Part shown: in pieces, positions 11,814 through 23,174 of the stretch | Layout: the number at the start of each line of letters is the position of its first letter | How positions within the stretch are numbered: the first letter of the stretch is position 1 | Assembly: GCF_000696575.1 (NCBI RefSeq) | Contig: NZ_JMSQ01000001.1 | Coordinates: 124,001-188,000 of the forward strand | Length of the DNA stretch: 64,000 bases | Direction: 5' to 3' | DNA from: Siccibacter colletis | GTDB lineage: Bacteria > Pseudomonadota > Gammaproteobacteria > Enterobacterales > Enterobacteriaceae | Notes under the pieces: model-generated | What the model saw: the letters and a program-made list of their open reading frames with translations, nothing else | Told to the model about the DNA's origin: nothing | The model's database searches: none | Position numbers and translations under genes: made by a program

Positions 11814-11842
11814 TTGACACTTCAGACACTATCAAGTACCTC
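11814..11842 (+). promoter_or_regulatory. leu operon promoter
   Basis: A consensus -35 TTGACA at 11814-11819 is followed after 17 bases by TACCTC (11837-11842), then CTAAAAGTATATTC. The layout resembles the E. coli leu promoter. The -10 is weak by consensus, so its exact place is less sure than the -35. Confidence 0.6.
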
Positions 11843-11878
11843 TAAAAGTATATTCACGCATTCACAGAGGTTTGATTC

Positions 11879-11962
11879 ATGTTCAACACTGCTCGCCTTC
11901 TCGGTCTACTACTAAACGCCTTCACTGAGCGCGGTAGACTGTCGGGCGGCAAGCAACACTGA
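11879..11962 (+). CDS. leuL: leu operon leader peptide LeuL
   Basis: A 27-residue leader peptide whose translation controls attenuation of leuABCD by the supply of charged tRNA-Leu. It reads [19 protein letters not shown] then RLSGGKQH. The leucine run is CTT CTC GGT CTA CTA CTA, so three rare CTA codons are adjacent. E. coli has four adjacent leucines. AGAGG lies 8 bases before the ATG. Too short for standard gene callers. Confidence 0.9.
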   Translation: MFNTARLLGLLLNAFTERGRLSGGKQH

Positions 11963-11981
11963 GTCGAACCAACAGAACAAA

Positions 11982-12009
11982 AAACCCGCGCCGCTGCGCG
12001 GGTTTTTTT
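11982..12009 (+). terminator. leu attenuator terminator
   Basis: Stem AAACCCGCGC / GCGCGGGTTT with loop CGCT, followed by a run of seven T. It lies between leuL and leuA and is the terminator arm of the attenuator. Confidence 0.92.
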
Positions 12010-12053
12010 ATGCTCGCAGCACGGCGCCCCAGTACACGACAAGGACCCGAATC

Positions 12054-14716
<2,663 letters not shown>

Positions 14717-14718
14717 TC

Positions 14719-16119
14719 ATGGCAAAGACCTTATACCAAAAGCTGTTTGACGCTCACGTGGTGTATGAAGCGCCAAACGAGACGCCGCTGCTCTATATCG
14801 ACCGTCACCTGGTGCATGAAGTGACCTCACCGCAGGCATTTGACGGCCTGCGCGCCCACGGTCGTCCGGTACGCCAGCCCGCGAAGACGTTTGCGACTAT
14901 GGATCATAATGTATCGACCCAGACCAAAGACATCAACGCCTCCGGCGAGATGGCGCGTATCCAGATGCAGGAGCTGATTAAGAACTGCAACGAGTTTGGC
15001 GTTGAGCTGTACGACCTGAACCACCCGTATCAGGGCATCGTCCACGTGATGGGGCCGGAACAGGGCATTACCCTGCCCGGCATGACCATCGTCTGCGGCG
15101 ACTCCCACACCGCCACCCACGGCGCGTTTGGTGCGCTGGCGTTTGGCATCGGCACCTCCGAAGTGGAGCACGTGCTGGCGACCCAGACCCTCAAGCAGGG
15201 CCGGGCTAAAACAATGAAGATCGAAGTTAACGGCGTGGCGGCACCGGGCATTACCGCAAAAGACATCGTGCTGGCGATCATTGGTAAAACGGGCAGCGCT
15301 GGCGGCACCGGCTATGTGGTGGAGTTCTGCGGCGACGCAATTCGCGCCCTGAGCATGGAAGGCCGCATGACCCTGTGCAACATGGCGATTGAGATGGGTG
15401 CCAAAGCCGGGCTGGTCGCACCGGATGAGATCACCTTCAACTATGTTAAAGGTCGTCTGCATGCGCCAAAGGGCAACGATTACGATGACGCGGTAGCGTA
15501 CTGGAAAACCCTGCACACTGACGAAGGCGCACAGTTCGACAGCGTGGTCACGCTGCAGGCCGAGGAGATTGCACCGCAGGTGACATGGGGGACCAATCCC
15601 GGCCAGGTGATTTCTGTCACCGACGCCATTCCGGACCCGGCATCGTTCGCCGACCCGGTTGAGCGCGCCAGTGCGGAAAAAGCCCTCGCCTACATGGGCC
15701 TGAAACCCGGCGTACCGCTGACCGACGTCGCTATCGACAAGGTGTTTATCGGCTCCTGCACCAACTCACGCATCGAAGATTTACGTGCTGCGGCCGAGAT
15801 TGCGAAAGGACGTAAAGTCGCCCCAGGCGTGCAGGCGCTGGTGGTGCCAGGCTCCGGCCCGGTAAAAGCCCAGGCCGAAGCCGAAGGGCTGGATAAGATT
15901 TTCATCGAAGCCGGTTTCGAATGGCGTTTACCGGGCTGCTCCATGTGCCTGGCGATGAACAACGACCGTCTGAACCCGGGCGAACGCTGCGCCTCAACCA
16001 GCAACCGTAATTTCGAAGGACGTCAGGGCCGCGGTGGCCGCACGCATCTGGTCAGCCCGGCAATGGCCGCCGCCGCCGCCGTAAGCGGGCATTTCGCTGA
16101 TATTCGTGGCCTGAAATAA
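14719..16119 (+). CDS. leuC: 3-isopropylmalate dehydratase large subunit LeuC
   Basis: LeuC and LeuD together isomerise 2- to 3-isopropylmalate. LeuC is an aconitase-like [4Fe-4S] protein of 466 residues, as in E. coli. The cluster cysteines are visible in [14 protein letters not shown] (~residue 347) and [11 protein letters not shown] (~407 and 410). An early DHNVSTQT block and the [12 protein letters not shown] substrate motif are also present. Confidence 0.97.
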   Translation: MAKTLYQKLFDAHVVYEAPNETPLLYIDRHLVHEVTSPQAFDGLRAHGRPVRQPAKTFATMDHNVSTQTKDINASGEMARIQMQELIKNCNEFGVELYDLNHPYQGIVHVMGPEQGITLPGMTIVCGDSHTATHGAFGALAFGIGTSEVEHVLATQTLKQGRAKTMKIEVNGVAAPGITAKDIVLAIIGKTGSAGGTGYVVEFCGDAIRALSMEGRMTLCNMAIEMGAKAGLVAPDEITFNYVKGRLHAPKGNDYDDAVAYWKTLHTDEGAQFDSVVTLQAEEIAPQVTWGTNPGQVISVTDAIPDPASFADPVERASAEKALAYMGLKPGVPLTDVAIDKVFIGSCTNSRIEDLRAAAEIAKGRKVAPGVQALVVPGSGPVKAQAEAEGLDKIFIEAGFEWRLPGCSMCLAMNNDRLNPGERCASTSNRNFEGRQGRGGRTHLVSPAMAAAAAVSGHFADIRGLK

Positions 16120-16129
16120 GGAGTTCACC

Positions 16130-16735
16130 ATGGCAGAAAAATTTACCCAGCATACGGGCCTGGTCGTGCCTCTGGATGCCGCGAATGTTGATACCGACGC
16201 GATCATTCCGAAACAGTTTTTGCAGAAGGTAACCCGCACCGGCTTCGGCGCGCACCTGTTTAACGACTGGCGTTTTCTGGACGATAAAGGGGAGCAACCG
16301 AACCCTGAGTTTGTGCTTAATTTTCCGGAATATAAAGGCGCATCCATCCTGCTGGCGCGGGAAAACTTTGGTTGCGGCTCGTCGCGTGAGCATGCCCCCT
16401 GGGCACTGACCGACTACGGCTTTAAAGTGGTTATTGCCCCGAGCTTCGCCGATATTTTCTACGGCAACAGCTTTAATAACCAGCTGCTGCCGGTGAAACT
16501 CAGCGATGCGGAAGTCGATGAGATGTTTAGCCTGGTTAAGGCTCATCCGGGCATCCGTTTCGAAGTGGATCTCGAAGCCGAAGTGGTGAAGGCTGGTGAC
16601 AAACAGTATCGCTTCAGTATCGATGCCTTTCGTCGTCACTGCATGCTTAACGGCCTCGACAGCATCGGCCTGACGCTGCAACACGACGATGCCATCAGCG
16701 CTTACGAGCAAAAACAGCCTGCGTTTATGGGATAA
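16130..16735 (+). CDS. leuD: 3-isopropylmalate dehydratase small subunit LeuD
   Basis: LeuD supplies the swivelling small subunit of isopropylmalate isomerase. It has 201 residues, as in E. coli. The substrate-recognition loop [14 protein letters not shown] lies near residues 81-94. It begins 10 bases after leuC with a clear GGAG site. Last gene of the leucine operon. Confidence 0.97.
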   Translation: MAEKFTQHTGLVVPLDAANVDTDAIIPKQFLQKVTRTGFGAHLFNDWRFLDDKGEQPNPEFVLNFPEYKGASILLARENFGCGSSREHAPWALTDYGFKVVIAPSFADIFYGNSFNNQLLPVKLSDAEVDEMFSLVKAHPGIRFEVDLEAEVVKAGDKQYRFSIDAFRRHCMLNGLDSIGLTLQHDDAISAYEQKQPAFMG

Positions 16736-16738
16736 GGG

Positions 16739-16765
16739 TAATGGCCCGCGTCCTGCGGGCCATTA
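16739..16765 (+). terminator. Hairpin at the end of leuLABCD
   Basis: A perfect 11-base stem TAATGGCCCGC / GCGGGCCATTA with a 5-base loop, 3 bases past the leuD stop. No T tract follows, so it may protect the mRNA 3' end or need a factor to terminate. Confidence 0.5.
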
Positions 16766-16796
16766 CGAATGGGTGCATGAGCAGCACCTGCACCTG

Positions 16797-16822
16797 AAAA
16801 GAGGCGGGGATAGCTCCCCGCC
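16797..16822 (-). terminator. Hairpin after the hok toxin gene
   Basis: Minus-strand stem GGCGGGGA / TCCCCGCC with loop GCTA, followed by TCTTTTC. It lies 7 bases past the toxin stop. Chromosomal hok messages usually end in a similar G+C-rich fold. Confidence 0.6.
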
Positions 16823-16829
16823 AATGAGT

Positions 16830-16982
16830 TTAACGTCCGGCGTCGTAAGCCAGCTCTGCCACCAGTTCCATTTTTTCCTGTCTGAAGCGCAATTCACACA
16901 GCGAATCACGCACCATCCAGGTAAAGATCAGTAGCGTTATACAGATCGTCAATAGCCCCGGCAGCAATTTCCGTTTTCGCAT
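16830..16982 (-). CDS. Hok/Gef-family type I toxin
   Basis: A 50-residue membrane toxin of the Hok/Gef family; such proteins depolarise the inner membrane when their antisense RNA runs out. It begins MRKRKLLPGLL and has one hydrophobic segment at about residues 6-24 (with LTICITLLIFTWMV). Then come the family signature RDSLCELRFR (residues 25-34) and the C-terminal AELAYDAGR. From memory the match to plasmid R1 Hok is close, including TLLIFT and SLCE. GGAGG lies 6 bases before the ATG. It sits between leuD and setA, where E. coli K-12 has no such gene. No frameshift or missing residue is visible. Whether it is active cannot be told from sequence. Confidence 0.92.
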   Translation of the reverse strand: MRKRKLLPGLLTICITLLIFTWMVRDSLCELRFRQEKMELVAELAYDAGR

Positions 16983-17029
16983 CCAGCCTCCATATTGCTT
17001 TTCAGCGACAGGGAGACTACCCTCTCAGT

Positions 17030-17082
17030 GTTTGGGTGGTAGGGTAGTCCCCCACATCGATTTATAGTCGTGTGGGGCTTTC
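17030..17082 (+). ncRNA. Candidate Sok antisense RNA opposite the hok leader
   Basis: Inference. A Sok RNA should be made from the strand opposite hok, upstream of its start. Here the plus strand has weak promoter boxes TTGCTT (16995-17000) and TACCCT (17018-17023), 17 bases apart. A 5' tail of about 20 bases leads to a terminator-like fold CCCCACA / TGTGGGG (17050-17077) followed by CTTT. This is the Sok layout of a single-stranded tail plus a terminator stem. The exact ends are guesses. Confidence 0.35.
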
Positions 17083-17203
17083 CACTGCCAGCCCTTCAGC
17101 ACCGGCTTAAGGCCGACAGCCTCAGGCACCCGCAGCAACACTACCTTTTGCCGCTCCGCCTGTCAGAACCACGATTCCATTCTTCGAGCGTGCTTCCAGC
17201 AAA

Positions 17204-18382
17204 TCACACGTCCTTTACCCGCATGGTCATCCCCAGCGTGACCACTGAAAGCGCGGCGATGGCCCAGTACACGGTGTGGTGTCCAAAACTTTCCGCCAGT
17301 CCGCCCTGAATGACCCCGGCCAGAATCACCCCGGTTGAAATACTGTTGGTAAACAGCGTGGTCGCCGAGCCGGCGCGGCCAGGCATCAGATCCTGAAACC
17401 ACAGCATGCCTATCCCGGCAATAATGCCGATAAAGACGGCGTTAAACAGCTGCAGCAGCAGCAACGCTTCGCGGGTATGGAACAGGTTCAGCCCGAGATA
17501 AAACAGCACCCCTGATATCACCGCCGTGACCATCATGCGCCGTTTGCCAAAGCGCTTCACGTAATAGCCGGCCAGCAGCATCGCCGGGATCTCAAGCCCG
17601 GCGGCCGTGCCCATCAGCAGCCCGGCGAGCGTATCCGGCAGGCCCAGTTCGCTGCTGATCCACAGCGGCATATCGATGATGTACATGGTGTTGCAGGTCC
17701 ACATCAGCGTGGAGGCAATAAACAGCAGGCGCACGTTTTTATCTTTCCAGCCGCTGACCTCGGTAATCGCCATATCGGCGGGTTGTTCGAGGCGCTCCAC
17801 GCTCGGGAGAGAAAACGCAATCAGGGCGAGGCTGACAGCAAAGATGCCGACAGCGATCAGAAACATGGTGGTGAAGCCGTAATTAAGCGCGAGGGTAAAC
17901 GCCAGCGGCGGACCAATCACCCAGGCCAGCGACAGCTGGGCGCGCATGATCGAGCTGAACATCACTACTTCCCGGGCTGAGCGGTCAGCATACTCGCGCG
18001 CCAGCGCAAACACCTGCGGCATGGCGGTATTGGCAATGGAGGCCAGCAGCACGCCGCAGGTAATGAGCGTCAGGTAGTGACGGTTGAAAGCGAACAACAA
18101 AGCGTTGCCGATTGCCATCAGGCAACAGAACATGATCAGTTTCCGGCGATCCCCCTGCCGATCGGAACGCCGCGCCAGCCACAGGCTGACGCCTATCCCG
18201 GCGATGGCGTTAACGGTATAAAACAGACCAACCCAGACCGGACGCGCGCCCACCTCGCGGCTTAAAAACAGACTCAGCGTCGGAGCCTGCAGCGCACCCG
18301 CAATGCCCATCATAAAAGAGACCAGCATGAACGCGACGTAAACCCGGTTCAGGCGGCGGCCTTTGGTTAAAAACCAACGCAT
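17204..18382 (-). CDS. setA: Sugar efflux transporter SetA
   Basis: SetA is a major-facilitator inner-membrane exporter of glucosides and lactose-type sugars that helps during glucose-phosphate stress. It has 392 residues, as in E. coli. Twelve hydrophobic segments can be followed, with the conserved loop ARRSDRQGDRRKLIMF between the second and third. It lies downstream of sgrS/sgrT on the same strand, so readthrough of the SgrS terminator would express it. Confidence 0.95.
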   Translation of the reverse strand: MRWFLTKGRRLNRVYVAFMLVSFMMGIAGALQAPTLSLFLSREVGARPVWVGLFYTVNAIAGIGVSLWLARRSDRQGDRRKLIMFCCLMAIGNALLFAFNRHYLTLITCGVLLASIANTAMPQVFALAREYADRSAREVVMFSSIMRAQLSLAWVIGPPLAFTLALNYGFTTMFLIAVGIFAVSLALIAFSLPSVERLEQPADMAITEVSGWKDKNVRLLFIASTLMWTCNTMYIIDMPLWISSELGLPDTLAGLLMGTAAGLEIPAMLLAGYYVKRFGKRRMMVTAVISGVLFYLGLNLFHTREALLLLQLFNAVFIGIIAGIGMLWFQDLMPGRAGSATTLFTNSISTGVILAGVIQGGLAESFGHHTVYWAIAALSVVTLGMTMRVKDV

Positions 18383-18428
18383 TGGCGATCCTTGTGCTTA
18401 AAAAAGAGGAAAGGGGAAATGATAAACG

Positions 18429-18457
18429 AAAAAAGCCAGCAGTAGCATACTGCTGGC
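18429..18457 (-). terminator. SgrS terminator
   Basis: Minus-strand stem GCCAGCAGTA / TACTGCTGGC with a 3-base loop and TTTTTT. This is the Rho-independent end and Hfq-binding 3' tail of SgrS. Confidence 0.88.
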
Positions 18458-18483
18458 GGGTGTTCGATAACACCAATACTCAG

Positions 18484-18660
18484 TCACACATGACGATTGC
18501 GATCGGGATAAACGGGCCGGGCGGTAACCTCCCACTGCATCAGATCCTCCAGCATCCGCACGCGTTGTATTGCGCTCAGGCGTGCCAGCCATGAGGGCGA
18601 AACGTGCTGCGTGGCGGAGAAATAGCGCTGCCAGAATACTTTTGCAGAAGACCTGTTCAT
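18484..18660 (-). CDS. sgrT: SgrT, glucose-transport inhibitor encoded within SgrS
   Basis: SgrT is a small protein, translated from SgrS, that blocks the glucose transporter PtsG. The frame starts at the second of two adjacent ATGs because AGGAGG is then 5 bases away. It reads MNRSSAKVFWQRYFSAT, continues through SWLARLSAIQRVRMLEDLMQW, and ends in RNRHV: 58 residues against 43 in E. coli. The F-x-x-x-YF-AT and ML-E-LMQW elements are shared. The C-terminus is about 15 residues longer, and the stop codon lies inside the ptsG-pairing segment. Confidence 0.88.
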   Translation of the reverse strand: MNRSSAKVFWQRYFSATQHVSPSWLARLSAIQRVRMLEDLMQWEVTARPVYPDRNRHV

Positions 18661-18749
18661 CATTACCTCCTCGCTTTCATCGCCGCTAAGTATTGGCGTA
18701 ATATGAGGATAATTAAATTGATGAATTTCCCGGCAGGAGTTCCCCTTTT

Positions 18750-20408
18750 ATGTCCTCGGCGCGTCTGCAACAACAGTTTATCCGTCTCTGGCAGTGCTGC
18801 GACGGGCAACCTCAGCACACCACGCTCAGCGAACTCGCCGACAGGCTTGCCTGCTCGCGACGTCATATGCGTAACCTGCTCAATGCCATGCAGGCCGAGG
18901 GCTGGCTTGCCTGGCAGGCCGAAGCCGGGCGCGGGAAGCGATCCACCCTCACCTTTCTCTACACCGGCCTGGCGCTTCAGCAGCAGCGGGCTGACGACCT
19001 GCTGGAGCAGGATAAGCTCGACCAGCTGATGCAGATCGTGGGCGACAAAGCAGCGGTGCGCCGCATGGTGGTTTCGCATCTTGGCCGCAGCTTCCGTCAG
19101 GGCAAACATATTCTTCGCGTGCTCTACTACCGTCCGCTGCAGAACCTGCTGCCGGGCAGCGCGCTACGCCGCTCTGAAACCCATATCGTGCGCCAGATCT
19201 TCAGCGCCCTGACGCTGATAAACGAGGAAAACGGGGAAATCGAAGCGGATATCGCGCACCACTGGCAGCAGATCTCCCCGCTGCACTGGCGTTTTTTCCT
19301 GCGCCCCGGCGTTCATTTTCATCATGGCCGCGAGCTGGAGATGCAGGACGTTATCGCCTCGCTGACGCGCATCCGCACCCAGCCGCTGTTCACGCATATT
19401 ACTGATATGTCTTCCCCCACCGCATGGACACTGGATATTCATCTCAGCCAGCCGGACAAATGGCTGCCGTGGCTGATGGGCAGCGTGGCGACCATGATCC
19501 TGCCGCAGGAGTGGCCCTCCATGCCCAACTACGCCAGCCGCCCGGTGGGCACCGGCCCCTATGCCGTGGTGCGCAACAATAATACCCAGCTGAAAATCCA
19601 CGCCTTCGACGACTATTTCGGCTACCGGGCGCTCATCGACGAAGTTAACTTCTGGGTGCTGCCGGATATCAGCGAAGAAGTGAGCAGCGGCGTGCATCTG
19701 GAAGGCGCGAGCGACGATGAGAAAGCCGTGGAAACCCGCCTTGAAGAGGGCTGCTACTATCTGCTGTTTGATTCGCGCTCCCGCTGCGGGGCAAACAGCG
19801 CAGTGCGACGCTGGTTAAGCCAGGTGCTCTCTCCGGTGAATCTCATTTATCACGCCGCCAGAAGCAACCAGCGCTACTGGTTCCCGGCCTATGGGCTGCT
19901 GCCGCGCTGGCACCATACCCCGCAGAAAGCAGATTATCCGCCGCCTGCCGGTCTCGAAAGCCTGACCCTGACCTTCTACCGCGACCATGTCGAGCACCGC
20001 GTTATCGCCCAGGTGATGGAAACCCTGCTGGCAGAACATCAGGTGTGCCTCATCATTAACGAGGTGAGCTATGAAGCCTGGCATCAGGGCGACGAGGTGA
20101 GCGATCTGTGGCTCAACAGCGCTAACTTTACGCTGCCGCTGGAGTTCTCACTGTTTGCCCATCTGTATGAGATGCCGCTGATGCACAACTGTATTCCCAT
20201 CGACTGGCAGGAGGATGCCAGACGCTGGCGCGCCGGAGAGCTTGCCTTGCCGGAGTGGTGCCAGCAGCGCGTGGAACAGCTTGATATCTTTCCTCTGATT
20301 CACCACTGGCTGACCATCCAGGGCCAGCGCAGCATGCGTGGGGTACGCATGAACACGCTAGGCTGGTTTGACTTCAAATCGGCATGGTTTGCCCCACCGG
20401 AGCCTTAA
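18750..20408 (+). CDS. sgrR: Transcriptional regulator SgrR
   Basis: SgrR activates sgrS under glucose-phosphate stress and represses its own gene. It has 552 residues against 551 in E. coli. An N-terminal winged helix-turn-helix ([20 protein letters not shown], residues ~25-44) is fused to a solute-binding-protein domain (SBP_bac_5 type, ~160-500) that probably senses a small ligand. It is divergent from sgrS across a short promoter region, and thiBPQ lies downstream on the same strand. Confidence 0.95.
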   Translation: MSSARLQQQFIRLWQCCDGQPQHTTLSELADRLACSRRHMRNLLNAMQAEGWLAWQAEAGRGKRSTLTFLYTGLALQQQRADDLLEQDKLDQLMQIVGDKAAVRRMVVSHLGRSFRQGKHILRVLYYRPLQNLLPGSALRRSETHIVRQIFSALTLINEENGEIEADIAHHWQQISPLHWRFFLRPGVHFHHGRELEMQDVIASLTRIRTQPLFTHITDMSSPTAWTLDIHLSQPDKWLPWLMGSVATMILPQEWPSMPNYASRPVGTGPYAVVRNNNTQLKIHAFDDYFGYRALIDEVNFWVLPDISEEVSSGVHLEGASDDEKAVETRLEEGCYYLLFDSRSRCGANSAVRRWLSQVLSPVNLIYHAARSNQRYWFPAYGLLPRWHHTPQKADYPPPAGLESLTLTFYRDHVEHRVIAQVMETLLAEHQVCLIINEVSYEAWHQGDEVSDLWLNSANFTLPLEFSLFAHLYEMPLMHNCIPIDWQEDARRWRAGELALPEWCQQRVEQLDIFPLIHHWLTIQGQRSMRGVRMNTLGWFDFKSAWFAPPEP

Positions 20409-20474
20409 CGCCGCCTTAGGGAATAATTGACGGGCCACTTTCAATAATTAACCAAATCATTACAATGCAAGACG

Positions 20475-20562
20475 TTCTCAACGGGGTGCCCTGTCAACCG
20501 ACCGGCGCTGAGATAATACCCGTCGAACCTGATCCGGATAACGCCGGCGAAGGGATTTGAGG
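20475..20562 (+). promoter_or_regulatory. Thiamine pyrophosphate riboswitch (THI box; sroA leader)
   Basis: The conserved TPP aptamer blocks are present in order: ACGGGGTGCC, GCTGAGATAATACCCGT, GAACCTGATCCGGATAA and CGCCGGCGAAGGGA. They are closed by stem P1, CTCAA (20477-20481) with TTGAG (20557-20561). Binding of TPP should turn off thiBPQ. GGATTTGAG (20553-20561) can instead pair with CTCAAAATCC (20569-20578), a candidate expression switch. Confidence 0.95.
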
Positions 20563-20604
20563 CTGCTGCTCAAAATCCTTTGCCCCCTGAATGAAAGGTG
20601 CAAA

Positions 20605-21588
20605 GTGCTGAAAAAACTTCTCCCCCTGCTGGCCCTGCTCGCCGCGCCCGCTTTCGCGAAGCCTGTTTTAACCGTTTATACCTACGACTCTTTTGCTGCC
20701 GACTGGGGCCCTGGCCCGACGGTGAAAAAGGCATTCGAAGCCGACTGCAACTGCGAACTGAAGCTGGTGGCGCTGGAAGACGGCGTGTCGCTGCTTAACC
20801 GCCTGCGTATGGAAGGCAAAAACAGCAAGGCCGATGTGGTACTGGGCCTCGACAACAACCTGCTGGCGGCGGCCACGCAAACCGGGCTGTTCGCCAGAAG
20901 CGGCATTCCCGCCAGCGCGGTCAGCGTTCCCGGCGGCTGGAACAACGACACCTTCGTGCCGTTCGACTACGGCTGGTTCGCCTTCGTGTATGACAAAACC
21001 AAAGTGAAAAACCCGCCGAAAAGCCTGAAGGAGCTGGTGGAGAGTGACCAGAAATGGCGCGTTATTTACCAGGACCCGCGCACCAGCACGCCGGGCCTCG
21101 GGCTGCTGCTGTGGATGCAAAAAGTGTATGGCGATAAAGCGCCCGAGGCGTGGCAGAAGCTGGCGGCGAAAACCATCACCGTCACCAAAGGCTGGAGCGA
21201 AGCCTACGGCCTGTTCCTGAAAGGTGAGAGCGACCTGGTGCTGAGCTACACCACGTCCCCGGCGTATCACATCATCGAAGAGAAAAAAGAGCATATCGCC
21301 GCGGCAAACTTCAGCGAAGGACACTATCTGCAGGTTGAAGTGGCCGGGCGTCTCGCTGCCAGCAAGCAGCCGGAACTGGCGGATAAATTCATGAAGTTTA
21401 TGCTCACCCCGGCGTTCCAGCAGGCGATCCCCACCGGAAACTGGATGTATCCGGTCAGCAACGTGACGCTGCCGGAGGGCTTTACCTCGCTGGTTAAACC
21501 CCAGACCACGCTGGAATACTCTGCCGATGAGGTCGCCGCCCAGCGCGCCGCCTGGATTAGCGAATGGCAACGCGCCGTCAGCCGCTAA
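20605..21588 (+). CDS. thiB: Thiamine/TPP-binding periplasmic protein ThiB
   Basis: ThiB binds thiamine, thiamine phosphate and TPP in the periplasm and delivers them to ThiPQ. I chose the GTG at 20605, preceded by GAAAGGTG, giving 327 residues as in E. coli. An in-frame TTG at 20557 lies inside the riboswitch and was rejected. A signal peptide of about 18 residues ends in APAFA. The mature part begins KPVLTVYTYDSFAADWG. It overlaps thiP by 25 bases. Confidence 0.95.
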   Translation: MLKKLLPLLALLAAPAFAKPVLTVYTYDSFAADWGPGPTVKKAFEADCNCELKLVALEDGVSLLNRLRMEGKNSKADVVLGLDNNLLAAATQTGLFARSGIPASAVSVPGGWNNDTFVPFDYGWFAFVYDKTKVKNPPKSLKELVESDQKWRVIYQDPRTSTPGLGLLLWMQKVYGDKAPEAWQKLAAKTITVTKGWSEAYGLFLKGESDLVLSYTTSPAYHIIEEKKEHIAAANFSEGHYLQVEVAGRLAASKQPELADKFMKFMLTPAFQQAIPTGNWMYPVSNVTLPEGFTSLVKPQTTLEYSADEVAAQRAAWISEWQRAVSR

Positions 21589-23174
21589 TCCCGGGCTGGA
21601 TGTGGCCGGGGCTGTGTGCCGCCACGCTGCTGGTGGCGGTGGCGCTGGCTGCGTTCGGCGCGCTGTGGTTTAACGCACCGCACGGCGACGCCTTCGCCGT
21701 GCTGCACGACAGCTATCTCTGGCACGTGGTGCGTTTCTCATTCTGGCAGGCGTTTCTCTCCGCCCTGCTTTCGGTGGTTCCCGCCATATTCCTCGCCCGC
21801 GCCCTGTACCGCCGGCGCTTTCCGGGGCGCGAGGCGCTGCTGCGGCTGTGCGCCATGACGCTGGTACTGCCGGTGCTGGTGGCGGTGTTCGGCATTCTCA
21901 GCGTGTACGGGCGTCAGGGCTGGCTGGCGACACTCTGCGCCTGGGCGGGCATTGAGTGGCGCTTCTCGCCCTATGGCCTGCAGGGGATCCTGCTGGCGCA
22001 TGTCTTTTTCAACCTGCCGATGGCGACCCGTCTGCTGCTGCTGGCACTGGAGCAGATCCCCGGCGAGCAACGACAAATTGCCGCCCAGCTGGATATGCGC
22101 GGCTGGCATTTCTTCCGCTACGTCGAGTGGCCCTGGCTGCGACGACAGATCGCCCCGACGGCGGCGCTGATCTTTATGCTCTGTTTCGCCAGCTTTGCCA
22201 CGGTGCTGTCGCTCGGCGGCGGGCCGCAGGCAACCACCATCGAGCTGGCTATCTTCCAGGCGCTCAGCTACGACTACGATCCGGCGCGTGCTGCGCTGCT
22301 GGCGCTGTTGCAGATGATCTGCTGTCTTGGCCTGGTGATGCTCAGTCAGCGGCTCAGCAACGCGATCCCGGTGGGCAGCAATGCGGTGTCGGGCTGGCGC
22401 AATCCGCAGGACAGCCTGCGCAGCTGCCTGTGCGACGGCGCGTTGATAAGCCTTGCGCTGCTGCTGCTGTTGCCACCGCTGCTGGCAGTGATTGTTGACG
22501 GGCTCAACCGCAGCGTGAGTCATGTACTGGCCGACCCGCTGCTGTGGCAGGCGCTGTTGACGTCTCTGCGCATCGCCCTCGGAGCCGGGCTGCTCTGCGT
22601 GGTGCTTACCCTGATGCTGCTGTGGAGCGCGCGCGAGCTGCGGCTGCGCCAGCGGGTGATGGCGGGCCAGATGCTGGAGCTGAGCGGTATGTTGATCCTC
22701 GCCATGCCCGGCATCGTGCTGGCAACCGGCTTCTTTCTGCTGCTCAACGCCAGCATCGGTTTGCCACAGCAGGCGGACGCGATTGTGATTTTCACCAATG
22801 CCCTGATGGCCGTGCCTTATGCCATGAAGGTGCTCGATCACCCGATGCGCGATATCGCCGCCCGCTACGGGTTGCTGTGTCAGTCGCTGGACTTGCGCGG
22901 CCTTAACCGCCTGCGCTGGCTCGAATGGCGCGCCCTGCGGGGGCCGCTGGGCCAGGCGCTGGCGTTTGCCTGCGTGCTCTCCATCGGCGACTTTGGCGTG
23001 GTGGCGCTGTTCGGCAATGCCGATTTCCGCACCCTGCCATTTTATCTCTATCAGCAAATCGGCTCCTACCGCAGCGAGGATGGAGCGGTCACCGCCCTGC
23101 TGCTGCTGCTGCTCTGCTTCCTGCTGTTTACTGCAATCGAAAAACTCCCGGGGCGCCATGCTGACTCTCACTGA
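21564..23174 (+). CDS. thiP: Thiamine ABC transporter permease ThiP
   Basis: ThiP forms the inner-membrane channel of the thiamine importer. It is 536 residues, as in E. coli. Two homologous halves each carry several membrane segments and a permease EAA-type loop (around residues 165-200 and 430-460). It overlaps thiB upstream and thiQ downstream, so the three are translationally linked. Confidence 0.95.
   Translation: MATRRQPLIPGWMWPGLCAATLLVAVALAAFGALWFNAPHGDAFAVLHDSYLWHVVRFSFWQAFLSALLSVVPAIFLARALYRRRFPGREALLRLCAMTLVLPVLVAVFGILSVYGRQGWLATLCAWAGIEWRFSPYGLQGILLAHVFFNLPMATRLLLLALEQIPGEQRQIAAQLDMRGWHFFRYVEWPWLRRQIAPTAALIFMLCFASFATVLSLGGGPQATTIELAIFQALSYDYDPARAALLALLQMICCLGLVMLSQRLSNAIPVGSNAVSGWRNPQDSLRSCLCDGALISLALLLLLPPLLAVIVDGLNRSVSHVLADPLLWQALLTSLRIALGAGLLCVVLTLMLLWSARELRLRQRVMAGQMLELSGMLILAMPGIVLATGFFLLLNASIGLPQQADAIVIFTNALMAVPYAMKVLDHPMRDIAARYGLLCQSLDLRGLNRLRWLEWRALRGPLGQALAFACVLSIGDFGVVALFGNADFRTLPFYLYQQIGSYRSEDGAVTALLLLLLCFLLFTAIEKLPGRHADSH

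Larger units (their letters stand above)
18429..18681 (-). ncRNA. sgrS: Glucose-phosphate stress small RNA SgrS
   Basis: SgrS is an Hfq-dependent RNA made when sugar phosphates build up. It pairs with ptsG mRNA and blocks translation. The target-pairing core GTGTGACTGAGTATTGGTG (18489-18471) is identical to the E. coli sequence I recall. It is followed by a small hairpin (GGTGTT / AACACC) and the terminator. The 5' end is placed at 18681 by likeness to the E. coli start GATGAA, giving ~253 nt against 227. A possible -10 is TACTTA (18692-18687). It is divergent from its activator gene sgrR. Confidence 0.9.

Noticed and set aside
16995-17057. Short leader frame of 10 codons (ATG 17057) as a mok gene
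   Set aside because: It is in the same frame as hok and ends before it, so it does not overlap hok as mok does; kept only as a comment on the locus.
21738-23171. A 477-codon glutamine-rich frame antisense to thiP
   Set aside because: The Q/H/R-rich composition is the reverse reading of leucine-rich membrane codons; no start signal or homology.
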